Below, piece by piece: positions 45,070-54,064 of a stretch of DNA of 64,000 bases. The translations under genes were made by a program, and so were the position numbers. The stretch's first letter is position 1, and the number at the start of each line of letters is the position of its first letter. The stretch lies in NCBI RefSeq assembly GCF_000420765.1, contig NZ_ATVO01000006.1, positions 342,225 to 406,224 on the forward strand. Reading direction: 5' to 3'. The notes under the pieces are model-generated. The model was not told where the DNA came from. It searched no databases and worked only from the letters and a program-made list of their open reading frames with translations. Source of the DNA: Sandarakinorhabdus limnophila DSM 17366 (GTDB lineage Bacteria > Pseudomonadota > Alphaproteobacteria > Sphingomonadales > Sphingomonadaceae).

Positions 45070-47297
45070 AGGCCTCCCGCCGCGACATCCTGAAAGCCGG
45101 CGTGCTGGCTGGCGGCGGGCTTTCGCTGGGCCTGCAATTCGCCGGCGGTGCAAAGGCCAGCGTGCCCGGCGCGCTGTCGGCATTCGTGATCATCGATCCC
45201 ACTGGCAGCATCCGCATCACCGCCCACCAGCCGGAAATCGGCCAGGGCGTGCGCACCAGTTTCCCGATGATGATTGCCGAAGAGCTCGACGTTGATTGGG
45301 CGCAGGTGACCGTGGTGCCGGCGCCAGGCAACCGCCAGGTTTATGGCGTGCAGCTGGCCGGGGGTTCATCGGCCACCCCGACCCAGTTCGAGCGCATGCG
45401 CCGGCTGGGCGCGGGGGCGCGCGCCATGCTGGTGCAGGCCGCCGCCAACAAGTGGGGTGTGCCGGCAGGCGAGATCACCACCTGCAGCGCCATGCTGCAT
45501 CACAAGGCCAGTGGCCGCAGCGCACGTTATGCCGACATGGCCGAAGCTGCAGCCAGCATCGCGCCGCCCAAGCCGGAAAGCCTGACCCTGAAGGACCCGG
45601 CGCAGTTTCGCATATTGGGCACGCGCATCGGCGGCGTGGACAATCGCGCGCTGGTGACGGGCAAGCCGCTGTTCGGCATCGATACCCGCCTGCCCGGCAT
45701 GGTTTATGCGGCGTTCGCCAAATCGCCGGTGTTCGGCGGCAAGCTGAAGAGCGCCAACCGCGCCGCTGCGCTGGCGGTGCCGGGGGTGAAGGGCCTGATC
45801 AACGTCGCCGAGCGCCGCGATCTGAAGACGCAGATCGATGTGGGCTTGCCTGGCATCGAAGTGCTGCCTGAAGGCATCGCCGTGCTTGCCACCAGCACAT
45901 GGGCGGCGCTGAAGGGCCGCGATGCGCTGGCCGCCGTATGGGAAGGCGGCGATGCGGCCTTCCAGTCAACCACCGCATGGGAAGCCGCCGCAGCCAAGGC
46001 GTTCAAGGATGGCCCGCAAAAGCCCGGTTACATGAACCACGGCAATGCGCCGGCCAAGATGGCAACCGCTGCGAAGAAGGTGACAGCGGATTACAGCTAC
46101 CCGTTCCTCGCCCACGCCGCGCTGGAGCCGATCAACGCCACAGCCCATGTGACAGGCGACAAGGCCGAGTTGTGGCTTTCGACGCAAACGCCGGAAGACG
46201 CGCGCCGCATGGTGGCGCTGGCGCTGGGCCTGAAGGTAGAAAATGTCACCATCCACCTGATGCGATCCGGCGGTGGTTTCGGCCGGCGGCTGATGAATGA
46301 TTTTGCCGTGGAAGCCGCCGTGATTGCCAAGGCCGCCGGCGTTCCGGTGAAGCTGCAGTGGGACCGCGCACAGGATTTCGCCCACGACTGGCTGCGCCCC
46401 GGTGGCTGGCACAAGCTGGAAGCCGGGCTGGACGAGAAAGGCGACATCATCGCCTGGCACGATCATTTCGTCAGCTTCGGCGCTGATGGTGCGCTGAACC
46501 CCACCGCTGTGATCGATGGCTCGCTGTTTCCATCGGGCGTGATCAAGGATTTCCGCGCCGATGTGACGGTGCTGCCGATTGCCTCCACGCTGGGCTGGCT
46601 GCGCGCGCCGATCAACAACGCCTTTGCCTTCGTCACCCAGGGCTTCATCGACGATTGCGCGATTGCTGCCGGGCGTGACCCTCTGGAGTATCGCCGCGCC
46701 GTGCTCGGCACCCCGCGGGCCATCCCGATCGCCGAGGAGTTCAGCGGCGAGACCGGCGAGGCGATGAGGGGCACGCCCTACAACACGGGGCGCATGCGCG
46801 GCGTGTTGGACAAGGCCGCCGAAATGGCCGGCTGGGGGCGCAAACTGCCACCGTGTCGCGGTTTGGGCATCGCCTTCCACTTCAGCCACCTCGGCTATTT
46901 CGCCAATGTGGTCGAAGCCAGCGTGGCGGGTGATGGCAGCGTGAAGGTGCATCACGTGTGGGTGGCGGCCGATATCGGCAAGCACATCGTCAACCTGTCG
47001 GGCGCGGAAAACCAGGTGCAAGGCAGCGTGATCGACGCGCTCGGCGCCGCGTTGGGCCAGCGCATCACCTTTGCTGAAGGCGCTGTTGAACAGAAGAATT
47101 ACGGCGATTTCCATCTTGCCCGCATGGACATGGCGCCGGCCGTGGATGTCGCTTTCCTGTCCACCGATTATCCGACCACGGGTTTGGGCGAGCCGGCCTA
47201 TCCCAGCCTCGCCCCGGCGCTGGCCGGCGCGATTTACCAGGCGACGGGCAAGCGCCTGCGCACCCTGCCGCTCGACACCAGCCAACTCACCGCGTGA
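45066..47297 (+). CDS. Molybdopterin-binding large subunit 1 (IorB-like)
   Basis: A 743-residue molybdenum-cofactor subunit. The Tat signal (SRRDILKAGVLAGGGLSLGL) shows it is exported folded with cofactor, together with the small subunit. Cofactor-binding stretches include HQPEIGQGVRTSF, GGSSATPTQFERM, RSGGGFGRRL and GLGEPAYP, where the Glu is the expected catalytic base. Hydroxylates an unknown N-heterocycle or aldehyde. ATG overlaps the small subunit's stop. A second, paralogous large subunit follows after 7 bases. Confidence 0.92.
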   Translation: MKASRRDILKAGVLAGGGLSLGLQFAGGAKASVPGALSAFVIIDPTGSIRITAHQPEIGQGVRTSFPMMIAEELDVDWAQVTVVPAPGNRQVYGVQLAGGSSATPTQFERMRRLGAGARAMLVQAAANKWGVPAGEITTCSAMLHHKASGRSARYADMAEAAASIAPPKPESLTLKDPAQFRILGTRIGGVDNRALVTGKPLFGIDTRLPGMVYAAFAKSPVFGGKLKSANRAAALAVPGVKGLINVAERRDLKTQIDVGLPGIEVLPEGIAVLATSTWAALKGRDALAAVWEGGDAAFQSTTAWEAAAAKAFKDGPQKPGYMNHGNAPAKMATAAKKVTADYSYPFLAHAALEPINATAHVTGDKAELWLSTQTPEDARRMVALALGLKVENVTIHLMRSGGGFGRRLMNDFAVEAAVIAKAAGVPVKLQWDRAQDFAHDWLRPGGWHKLEAGLDEKGDIIAWHDHFVSFGADGALNPTAVIDGSLFPSGVIKDFRADVTVLPIASTLGWLRAPINNAFAFVTQGFIDDCAIAAGRDPLEYRRAVLGTPRAIPIAEEFSGETGEAMRGTPYNTGRMRGVLDKAAEMAGWGRKLPPCRGLGIAFHFSHLGYFANVVEASVAGDGSVKVHHVWVAADIGKHIVNLSGAENQVQGSVIDALGAALGQRITFAEGAVEQKNYGDFHLARMDMAPAVDVAFLSTDYPTTGLGEPAYPSLAPALAGAIYQATGKRLRTLPLDTSQLTA

Positions 47298-47304
47298 GGC
47301 CACT

Positions 47305-49467
47305 ATGAACATCCAGCTCAGCCGCCGCACTTTCCTGTTTGCCAGCGCGGCGGTTGGGGGCGGCCTGTATCTGGGGCTGTCGCCTGAGAAGGCCGAGGCG
47401 GCAGAAGCCGGTCAGCTGAATGCCTGGGTGGTGATACCGGCCACAGGTCGCATCCGCATCATGGCCAGCAATCCGGAAGTGGGCCAGGGCATCCGCACCA
47501 GCCTGCCGATGGTGATCTGCGAAGAGCTGGACGCCGATTGGGCTGCTGTGGAGATCGTGCCGACATTGGCCGATGCCAAGATCTATGGCCGGCAGGTGGC
47601 TGGCGGATCGCAGGCGATGCCGACGCAATATGAACCGATGCGCCGGGTGGGCGCAGCGGCGCGCGGGATGATTTTGCAGGCAGCGTCCACCGCATGGGGC
47701 GTGCCGGTGGCAGAGCTGAGCACGGACAAGGGCCATGTCGTCCACGGCACGAAGCGCGCGCCTTATGGCCAGTTCGCGGCTGTGGCCGCTGCATTGCCCG
47801 CGCCGGACGCGGCGAGCGTGGCCGTGAAAGACCCCAAGGCCTTCCGCCTGATCGGCAGTTTCCAGCCCGGCGTGAACAACCGCGCCATCGTGGCCGGCAA
47901 GCAGGATTACGGCATCGATGCGGTAGTGCCGGGGATGCTGTACGCGGCCTTCCACAAATCCGGCGTGCAGGGCGCCAAGGTGAAATCGGCCAATCTGGCG
48001 GCGATCAAGGCGATGGGCGGCGTGAAGGACGCCTTCATCGTGGCCGGCACCGAGGAATATGAAGGCCTGGCCAGCGGTGTCGCCATCCTTGCTGACACGA
48101 CCTGGCACGCCGAGCGCGCCCGCGCGGCGCTGAAGGTCGAGTGGAACGACAGCCCCGCCGCCTTCCAGTCCACCGCCACTTGGGCGAAGCTGGCGGCCGA
48201 TGCCAAAGGCAAGCCGGCCGCCCTGCCGATCCACGCGACCGGCGATGTGAGCGCGGCGATGGCCAAGGCCACCAAGCGCGTGGCCGCGGATTATGCCTAC
48301 CCCTTCATCCCGCACGTGCCGATGGAGCCGATCAACTGCACCGCGCGGGTCGATGGCGACAAGGTCGAGATCTGGGCGCCGACGCAGAATCCGGAGCCGG
48401 GCCGCGCTGCCGTGGCGAAACTTCTGGGCGTGCCGCCGGAGAATGTCACCATCCACATGATGCGGGTGGGCGGCGGTTTCGGCCGGCGGTTGCAGAATGA
48501 TTATATGGTGGAAGCGGCGGCCATCGCAAAGCAGGCCGGCCGGCCGGTGAAGCTGACCTGGACGCGCGAGGACGACATCACCCAGGATTATCTGCGTCCC
48601 GGCGGCTGGCATTATCTGGAAGCCGGGCTGGATACCCAAGGTCGCTGCATCGCGTGGGACAATCACTTCATCAGCTATGGCCGCGATGGCAAGTTCGCCC
48701 GCGCCGCTGGCATCGGCCCCACCGATTTCCCGGCCGGCATTGTCGAGGATTTCCGGCTGGGCGCCACCGTTTTGCCGCTGATCCACACCACCGGCTTCCT
48801 GCGAGCGCCGTCCAACAACGCCTTCGGCTTTGTCACCCAGGGCTTCATCGATGAACTGGCGCACGCTGCCGGCGCTGATCCGGTGCAATTCCGCCGCGAT
48901 TTCTTAGGAACTCCCCGCATCATCGGCGATCCCAAATCGCGCGGGCCCTACAACACCGGCCGCATGCGCGCCGTGCTGGACAAGGCTGCCGCCATGGCTG
49001 GCTGGGGCCGAAAACTGCCCAAGCGCACCGGGCTGGGCGTCGCCTTCCACTTCAGCCACTTGGGCTATTTTGCCAATGTGATCGAAGCCAGTGTGGCGGC
49101 AGACGGCACGGTGAAGGTGCACAAGGTGTGGGTGGCCGGCGATATCGGCCGCCAGATCGTCAATCCTGCCGGCGCCATGAACCAGGTGCAGGGCAGCATA
49201 TTGGATGCGCTGGGCGCGTGCATGGGCCACGAAATCACCTTTGCCGATGGCGCCATCGAACAGCGCAATTTCGGCGACGTGCCGATGTTGCGCAACGAAC
49301 AGATCCCGCCAATCGAAGTCGCTTTCCTCACCCCGGACTATCCGGTGACGGGGCTGGGAGAGCCAGCCTATCCGGCGGTCGCGCCGGCGCTGGCCAATGC
49401 GATTTTTGCGGCGACGGGCGTGAGGCTGCGCAAATTGCCACTGGATGTCAGCCTGCTGAAGGCCTGA
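47305..49467 (+). CDS. Molybdopterin-binding large subunit 2 (IorB-like paralogue)
   Basis: A 720-residue relative of the preceding gene, clearly alignable along its length: Tat signal SRRTFLFASAAVGGGLYLGL, SNPEVGQGIRTSLP, GGSQAMPTQYEPM, RVGGGFGRRLQND and GLGEPAYPAVAPALANAI. All cofactor and catalytic-Glu motifs are retained, so it is not a decayed copy. Both large subunits must share the single small subunit, or the second must find another partner. ATG at 47305, 7 bases after the first subunit's stop. A hairpin without U-run follows (49478-49501). Confidence 0.92.
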   Translation: MNIQLSRRTFLFASAAVGGGLYLGLSPEKAEAAEAGQLNAWVVIPATGRIRIMASNPEVGQGIRTSLPMVICEELDADWAAVEIVPTLADAKIYGRQVAGGSQAMPTQYEPMRRVGAAARGMILQAASTAWGVPVAELSTDKGHVVHGTKRAPYGQFAAVAAALPAPDAASVAVKDPKAFRLIGSFQPGVNNRAIVAGKQDYGIDAVVPGMLYAAFHKSGVQGAKVKSANLAAIKAMGGVKDAFIVAGTEEYEGLASGVAILADTTWHAERARAALKVEWNDSPAAFQSTATWAKLAADAKGKPAALPIHATGDVSAAMAKATKRVAADYAYPFIPHVPMEPINCTARVDGDKVEIWAPTQNPEPGRAAVAKLLGVPPENVTIHMMRVGGGFGRRLQNDYMVEAAAIAKQAGRPVKLTWTREDDITQDYLRPGGWHYLEAGLDTQGRCIAWDNHFISYGRDGKFARAAGIGPTDFPAGIVEDFRLGATVLPLIHTTGFLRAPSNNAFGFVTQGFIDELAHAAGADPVQFRRDFLGTPRIIGDPKSRGPYNTGRMRAVLDKAAAMAGWGRKLPKRTGLGVAFHFSHLGYFANVIEASVAADGTVKVHKVWVAGDIGRQIVNPAGAMNQVQGSILDALGACMGHEITFADGAIEQRNFGDVPMLRNEQIPPIEVAFLTPDYPVTGLGEPAYPAVAPALANAIFAATGVRLRKLPLDVSLLKA

Positions 49468-49477
49468 ACTGTCACGG

Positions 49478-49501
49478 CACTGCCACATTGGCTTGGCAGT
49501 G
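49478..49501 (+). terminator. Hairpin after the molybdenum subunits, weak terminator at best
   Basis: CACTGCCA (49478-49485) pairs exactly with TGGCAGTG (49494-49501), loop of 8 bases, ending 7 bases before the DUF2490 ATG. No T-run follows, so termination is unlikely to be strong; it could limit read-through or affect translation of the next gene. Confidence 0.35.
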
Positions 49502-49508
49502 AGCGGTG

Positions 49509-50174
49509 ATGTATTACACGCGCTTCATCTTGGGCCTGCTGGTGGCCGCCCCCGCCGCCGCGCAGGATGTGCAGAGCTGGAACACGCTACTGGTGCAGGG
49601 GCCGGTAGACGGCAAATTGCTGCTGTGGGCTGAAGGCCAGCCGCGGTTTACCCGCGATGCCGGGCGACTGGGTCAGGTGGTCGCGCGGGTGGGCGTGGGT
49701 GTGCGCACCAGGAACGACATTGATTTCCACGCCGGCTACCATTTTCAGCACAACAACCCGGCGCCGGGCCGGACCAGTGACGAACACCGGTTCTGGCAGC
49801 AGGTGATGGGGCCGGTGTTCCGGCAACCAAACGGATTGGCGTTGATCACGCGCTGGCGGCTGGAACAACGTACGTTCGAGAACGCAAACGATCTGGGCTG
49901 GCGGCTGCGCATGTTCTGGCGGCTACAGGCGCCGCTGAACGGGCCGGGCACCGCCGGTCCGCTGCTGATCAGCGAAACGTTCGTGGCGTTCAACAGCACC
50001 GATTGGGGCGCGCGCCGCGGCTTTGATCAACAGCGGGTGTTTGTGGGCTGGCTGCAGCCGCTGGGCAAACGGCTGAATCTCGAAGCCGGTTACATGCACC
50101 AGCACATCAATCGGCCCGGCCCCAATGCCGGCAACCATATCCTCAACCTCACGCTCAACCGCCGGCTCGGCTGA
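49509..50174 (+). CDS. DUF2490 family exported protein
   Basis: A 221-residue protein with signal peptide (residues 1-18, ending AAA) and the DUF2490 pattern: QSWNTLLVQGPVDGKLLLWAEGQPRF near the start, alternating beta-strand segments and a terminal GNHILNLTLNRRLG suggesting an outer-membrane beta-barrel. Function unknown. ATG at 49509; a GTG one codon earlier is possible. Ends inside a 13-bp perfect hairpin shared with the convergent cytochrome gene. Confidence 0.83.
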   Translation: MYYTRFILGLLVAAPAAAQDVQSWNTLLVQGPVDGKLLLWAEGQPRFTRDAGRLGQVVARVGVGVRTRNDIDFHAGYHFQHNNPAPGRTSDEHRFWQQVMGPVFRQPNGLALITRWRLEQRTFENANDLGWRLRMFWRLQAPLNGPGTAGPLLISETFVAFNSTDWGARRGFDQQRVFVGWLQPLGKRLNLEAGYMHQHINRPGPNAGNHILNLTLNRRLG

Positions 50175-50185
50175 GCCGGCGGTTG
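50156..50185. terminator. Convergent GC hairpin between DUF2490 and cytochrome c genes
   Basis: A perfect 13-bp stem (50156-50168 with 50173-50185) and a GGCT tetraloop overlaps the DUF2490 stop codon and ends 11 bases before the cytochrome c stop. No U-run is present on either strand, so it is a possible bidirectional stop or mRNA-end stabiliser. Confidence 0.5.
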
Positions 50186-50195
50186 GCGCGGTCGC

Positions 50196-50561
50196 TCACT
50201 TCAGCGTCTTCAGATACGCGATAACGTCCTTGCGCTTCTTGGCATCGGCGATGCCGGCAAAGGCCATCTTGGTCCCCTTCACATAGACCGCTGGCTTGGT
50301 GAGATAGGTATCGAGATTAGCCTCGGTCCAGCTGACGCCCTTGGCTTTCATGGCCGCCGAATAGCTGAAACCGGCGACGCTGGCGGATTTGCGGCCCACC
50401 ACGCCGGCCAATGACGGCCCGATGCGGTTCTGGCCCTTCACCACGCTGTGGCAGGCCTTGCACTGCACGAAGGCCTTTTCACCGGCCTTGGCATCCTGCG
50501 CTGCCGCCGGGGCGGCCAGGGCCATTGCGGCCAGAGCGGCGGTGATGATGTTCGCCTTCAT
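50196..50561 (-). CDS. Periplasmic cytochrome c (c2/c550-type)
   Basis: A 121-residue monoheme cytochrome. Signal peptide to residue 21, heme motif CKACH at 34-38 and axial Met99 in GTKMAFAG, with the class I ending RKDVIAYLKTLK. It could accept electrons from the upstream molybdenum hydroxylase, which lacks a FAD subunit, but it is on the opposite strand and this is only inferred from proximity. It is followed on this strand's upstream side by a copper chaperone gene. Confidence 0.93.
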   Translation of the reverse strand: MKANIITAALAAMALAAPAAAQDAKAGEKAFVQCKACHSVVKGQNRIGPSLAGVVGRKSASVAGFSYSAAMKAKGVSWTEANLDTYLTKPAVYVKGTKMAFAGIADAKKRKDVIAYLKTLK

Positions 50562-50582
50562 CGTGTCGTCTCCCTTGCTTGA

Positions 50583-51044
50583 TCAATGATGGTCATGCTG
50601 CGCACTGGCAGCTGTCTCAGCCTTGAACGCCACGTCTACCGGCCCGGCCTTTTCAAACATCAACCGCGCCTTGATCATCTGGCCCGGCTGCACCGCCGCC
50701 TTCAGCCCGATGAACATCACATGCAGGCCACCGGGGGCAAAGCTGACCTTGCCGCCCGCCGGAATCGGCACGCCGCCGGCCTGGGCGCGCATCTTCATGA
50801 CGCCGCCCTCATTTAGCGTGCCGTGGAGATCGGAACGATTGGATGCAGCGGTGCTGACCGACAGCAGCCGGTCTGCAGCCTTGCCCTTGTTGGTGACGGT
50901 CATGAAACCGGCGCCGGTTTTCGATTCCGGGCTGGCAACGCGGATAATGGGATGGTCGACCAGCAGCGCGCCGGCCTTGTATTCATGCGCCAGCGATGGC
51001 GCGGACAGGCCCAGCAAAAGGCCCGCAATTGGAATCAACTTCAT
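50583..51044 (-). CDS. Copper chaperone PCu(A)C
   Basis: A 153-residue periplasmic protein of the PCu(A)C family that carries Cu(I) to cytochrome oxidase. Signal peptide to LAH, then the family's Met/His ligands (SDLHGTLNEGGVMKMRAQAGG and GGLHVMFIGL). The tail HDHH adds further copper-binding His residues. It lies in a small copper-related group with the cytochrome c on one side and the DUF2946-like gene 48 bases upstream. Confidence 0.9.
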   Translation of the reverse strand: MKLIPIAGLLLGLSAPSLAHEYKAGALLVDHPIIRVASPESKTGAGFMTVTNKGKAADRLLSVSTAASNRSDLHGTLNEGGVMKMRAQAGGVPIPAGGKVSFAPGGLHVMFIGLKAAVQPGQMIKARLMFEKAGPVDVAFKAETAASAQHDHH

Positions 51045-51092
51045 GATGGTCTCCTGAAAACAGCATGGGCCGGCCGGAGCCGGCTGCGGTGA

Positions 51093-51440
51093 TCAAGCGA
51101 AGGGCGGCCCCTGACCGGGCGGGCGAGCGCGGTGGTGGCGGGCCATCTGCCGCACGGGCGGCACCGCCGACATCGGCAAGAATGGCACGGCCAGCGGCAG
51201 CAGTAACAGCGCCGCCGTGGCCAGCAGCGGCCCCAGCGCCAGCCCAAAGCCGCAGCGTTGATCGTCGCCCGGTGCGGGCGGGCCTGGATCTGTAGGCAAC
51301 ACGGCACCGCTGCAAAGGGTGATGGCCATGCCGCCGTTTCCCGTCGCCACCGGCATCCAGCCCGCCGGCAACAGCAGGCGCAGCGCCAACGCTGCCACGC
51401 AAATGGCGACAAAAATCAGACCGGACGAGCGGCGGTTCAT
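51093..51440 (-). CDS. DUF2946-like membrane protein
   Basis: A 115-residue protein with an N-terminal membrane segment (about 8-28), the PAGWMPVATGN and ITLCSG stretches characteristic of DUF2946, a second membrane helix (about 67-90) and a His/Arg/Pro-rich end. DUF2946 genes frequently neighbour copper-handling genes, as here with PCu(A)C on the same strand. Function unknown; family call from short motifs. Confidence 0.7.
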   Translation of the reverse strand: MNRRSSGLIFVAICVAALALRLLLPAGWMPVATGNGGMAITLCSGAVLPTDPGPPAPGDDQRCGFGLALGPLLATAALLLLPLAVPFLPMSAVPPVRQMARHHRARPPGQGPPFA

Positions 51441-51492
51441 GGCCGCTCTATGCCAGCGGCGTTGCAGTCGGGCAACTCCGCAATCACCCTGA

Positions 51493-53004
51493 TCAGCTGC
51501 CCTCCAGCCCCAAGGCTTTCACATCCGCCGTGGCGGCTGCCAGATCGGCATGGGCGACGATCTGGCGGAAGGCGGCATCCAATCGGCGCACCTGCGCATC
51601 GGCCGCGGCTTCCTCGCGCAGATTGACGACGAAGAAATCCGAAGCGCCTTCCTGAAAGCGGCGGCGTTCGGCGCCGGCCATGGTAAGCGCGCGATCCTGT
51701 TCGTCGATGGCAATGCCCAGCAGCCGGCGCGACTGGCGGGCGGCGATGGACAGACCGGAGATCTCGATGCGGATTTGATCCTCGATGAAGCGGCGGCGTT
51801 GCTGGAAGCCGTCCAGTTCGGCGCGCGTCTGCCCCAACCGACCACGCGCCAGGCGCTGCTGCAGCGGCACCGACAGGTTGAGCCCTACCATGGAGGCCGT
51901 ACCGGTGAACGGCCGGCCGGCGGTCCCGGCATCGCCGACATATTGGTTCACCTCGGCCTTCACATCGAGGCGGGGCAGGAAGTTGTTGCGATCAAGCTGC
52001 AGCCTGGTGCGGGCCTGGGCGATGCGCACATCCACCACTTTCAGATCGGGCCGGTTTTCCAGCGCGGCCATCATATCATCGGCCAACGGCAGCGGATCGC
52101 CAAGCCGGCGCGGCAGCCGCTCCGGGCCGGGCACGATCGGGTTGCCATCGGCATCGCGCCAGAACAGGGACAGGCTGACCGCCGCCACCTGCAACGCCTG
52201 TTCGGCCTGCACCACCAGGGTTTGCCGGCGCAGGATATTCTGTTCATTCTCGGTGAGCAGGATGGCCGGGCGCAGGCCTTCTGTGACCTGGCGCTTGAAA
52301 CCGGCCTGGCGATCGAGCGCCAGTTGCAGCAGCCCCTTGAACACCGCCACGCGCTGACCGGCGATCACCCAGTTGTTGTAAGCGGTGATGGCGCGGGCCT
52401 GCACGCCGATGGCAACCAGCAGCCGATCATTATCGGCCAGCACGACATCACCGGTGGCAATGGCGCGGTTGAATCGGCGTTCATCAATGTCGCGATCGCG
52501 CAGCAGCGCGAACATCGTACCAACGGTGAGACGGCCCAGCTGGGCGGTGTTGTTGCCTGATTGCGACGAGGAAAAGCTGCCGCGCGAAATGTCGTATCCG
52601 CCGTAGACGGAGCCGCCATTGGTTGCCAGCGGCTGCGACAGGCGGAAGCCGGCTTCGGCGCCATCATAGAAGCCAGTTGGCCGGGCTTCGGCGTTGGCAC
52701 TGAACAACGTATCGAAGGCGCCTTCGGTGGTGAGCACGCGGCTTTCCGCACCGCGCACCCGCGCCAAGGCTTCCAGAACCTGCGGCGCGTGGAAGCGGCT
52801 GGCGGCCAGCACCTCGGCCAATTCGAGCGGAGCGCTGGCGGCCGGCAGCGGCTGTGCGGCGTCCCGGGCGTCGGCCTCCAGTTGGCGCCGGTTGCTGGGC
52901 TGCGGCTGATCTGGCTGCTGGGCCGCCCCGGGGACAGCTGTCAACGGGACAGCAGCCAGCAGCAGCGCCAGCAATCCGGCCTTACTTGGCAGACGAGGAC
53001 GCAT
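51493..53004 (-). CDS. TolC-family outer-membrane efflux protein
   Basis: A 503-residue outer-membrane channel component. A signal peptide ends near AAQ; the two TolC repeats follow, with the conserved NRPDLKVVDVRIAQARTRLQ pattern and a final helical hairpin (AQVRRLDAAFRQIVAHADL). It should pair with the HlyD adaptor immediately upstream, whose stop lies 23 bases inside its start. ATG at 53004 is preferred; a GTG one codon earlier is possible. Last gene of the three-gene export operon. Confidence 0.9.
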   Translation of the reverse strand: MRPRLPSKAGLLALLLAAVPLTAVPGAAQQPDQPQPSNRRQLEADARDAAQPLPAASAPLELAEVLAASRFHAPQVLEALARVRGAESRVLTTEGAFDTLFSANAEARPTGFYDGAEAGFRLSQPLATNGGSVYGGYDISRGSFSSSQSGNNTAQLGRLTVGTMFALLRDRDIDERRFNRAIATGDVVLADNDRLLVAIGVQARAITAYNNWVIAGQRVAVFKGLLQLALDRQAGFKRQVTEGLRPAILLTENEQNILRRQTLVVQAEQALQVAAVSLSLFWRDADGNPIVPGPERLPRRLGDPLPLADDMMAALENRPDLKVVDVRIAQARTRLQLDRNNFLPRLDVKAEVNQYVGDAGTAGRPFTGTASMVGLNLSVPLQQRLARGRLGQTRAELDGFQQRRRFIEDQIRIEISGLSIAARQSRRLLGIAIDEQDRALTMAGAERRRFQEGASDFFVVNLREEAAADAQVRRLDAAFRQIVAHADLAAATADVKALGLEGS

Positions 53005-54064
53005 CACTGCCCTTTGGCGCCTTCACCTCGCCGTTCATCGCCGGCTCTGCGCCTGGCCTCGTGAACTGCAGCGGGAAATCGTTGAGCAGCCGCCACAATT
53101 CGAACCAGATCGGCACGGTGTTCATCTGCACCCAGCCGCGCACCTTGGCACCCAGCCGTACGGCGCGTTCGTCCGGCCACGGATCACGGTCCGGGCTTTC
53201 GGTGACAAGGATGCGGAACAGGCCGTTGGGCGACGCGTTGAGATCAACCGCGGCGACCTGGCCATCGAAGAAACCCTTGGCAACCGACGGCCAGCCCGAA
53301 AACTGGATCGCCGGCCAGCCTTCGAATTCCATGCGCACGCGGCGGCCAACATGGATCAATGGAACGTCACGGCCGTCCATGTACAGTTCGACCACCCGGC
53401 GCGACTGTTCGGGCACGAATGTGGCGAGCACGTCACCCTGCTTGACGATGGTGGCACTGTCGATGCTGGTCACCCGCATGATGCGGCCATTGCGCGGCGC
53501 GCGGATCACTTGTTCCGACTGGCGGCGGAGGTTGACATCGATCTTGTTGATGTCCGCCCGCTGGGAAGCGATCTTGGCGCGGAATTCCGCCACCTTGATC
53601 TGCGCCAGTTCCATGTCACGCCGGGCGGCCAGACCTTCGCCATAAAGGGTGGTCATGCGCTTCACGTCGCGCTGAGCGGTGGCGCTGGCAGCTTCGGTCG
53701 CCGCGATTTCCGCGACCTTCTGGGCCCGTTCAGCCTGCAGACGCGACAGGAAATCAGGATCAATGTCGATCACCCGGGCGATGGGATCGCCCGCCTTCAC
53801 CTGGGCGCCATCGGTGACGAACCAGCGATCCAGCCGGCCGGGCACCAGCGCGGAGATATTCTGCTGCCGGTCGCGCGGATCATAGGCGATCACGCTGCCG
53901 GTGCCTTGCGCCGTCTGCACCCAGGGCGTGAAGATGATGAACGCCAGCACCGCGATGATGCCGATCACCACCATGCGGGCAAAGATGCGCATCACCGGCG
54001 GGGGATTGAGGCCGCGCAGGGTGGCGAAATGGCCGTCGGGCAGGCTGGTGCGATCAGTCGCCAT
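52982..54064 (-). CDS. HlyD-family periplasmic adaptor
   Basis: A 360-residue membrane-fusion protein. One membrane helix (about 26-46), the biotinyl-lipoyl halves (SALVPGRLDRWFVTDGAQVKAGDPI and IRAPRNGRIMRV), and a long coiled coil between them (RLQAERAQKVAEIAATEA onward). ATG at 54064 overlaps the end of the upstream ABC-exporter-like gene by 11 bases. It links that protein to the TolC component. Confidence 0.92.
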   Translation of the reverse strand: MATDRTSLPDGHFATLRGLNPPPVMRIFARMVVIGIIAVLAFIIFTPWVQTAQGTGSVIAYDPRDRQQNISALVPGRLDRWFVTDGAQVKAGDPIARVIDIDPDFLSRLQAERAQKVAEIAATEAASATAQRDVKRMTTLYGEGLAARRDMELAQIKVAEFRAKIASQRADINKIDVNLRRQSEQVIRAPRNGRIMRVTSIDSATIVKQGDVLATFVPEQSRRVVELYMDGRDVPLIHVGRRVRMEFEGWPAIQFSGWPSVAKGFFDGQVAAVDLNASPNGLFRILVTESPDRDPWPDERAVRLGAKVRGWVQMNTVPIWFELWRLLNDFPLQFTRPGAEPAMNGEVKAPKGSDASSSAK

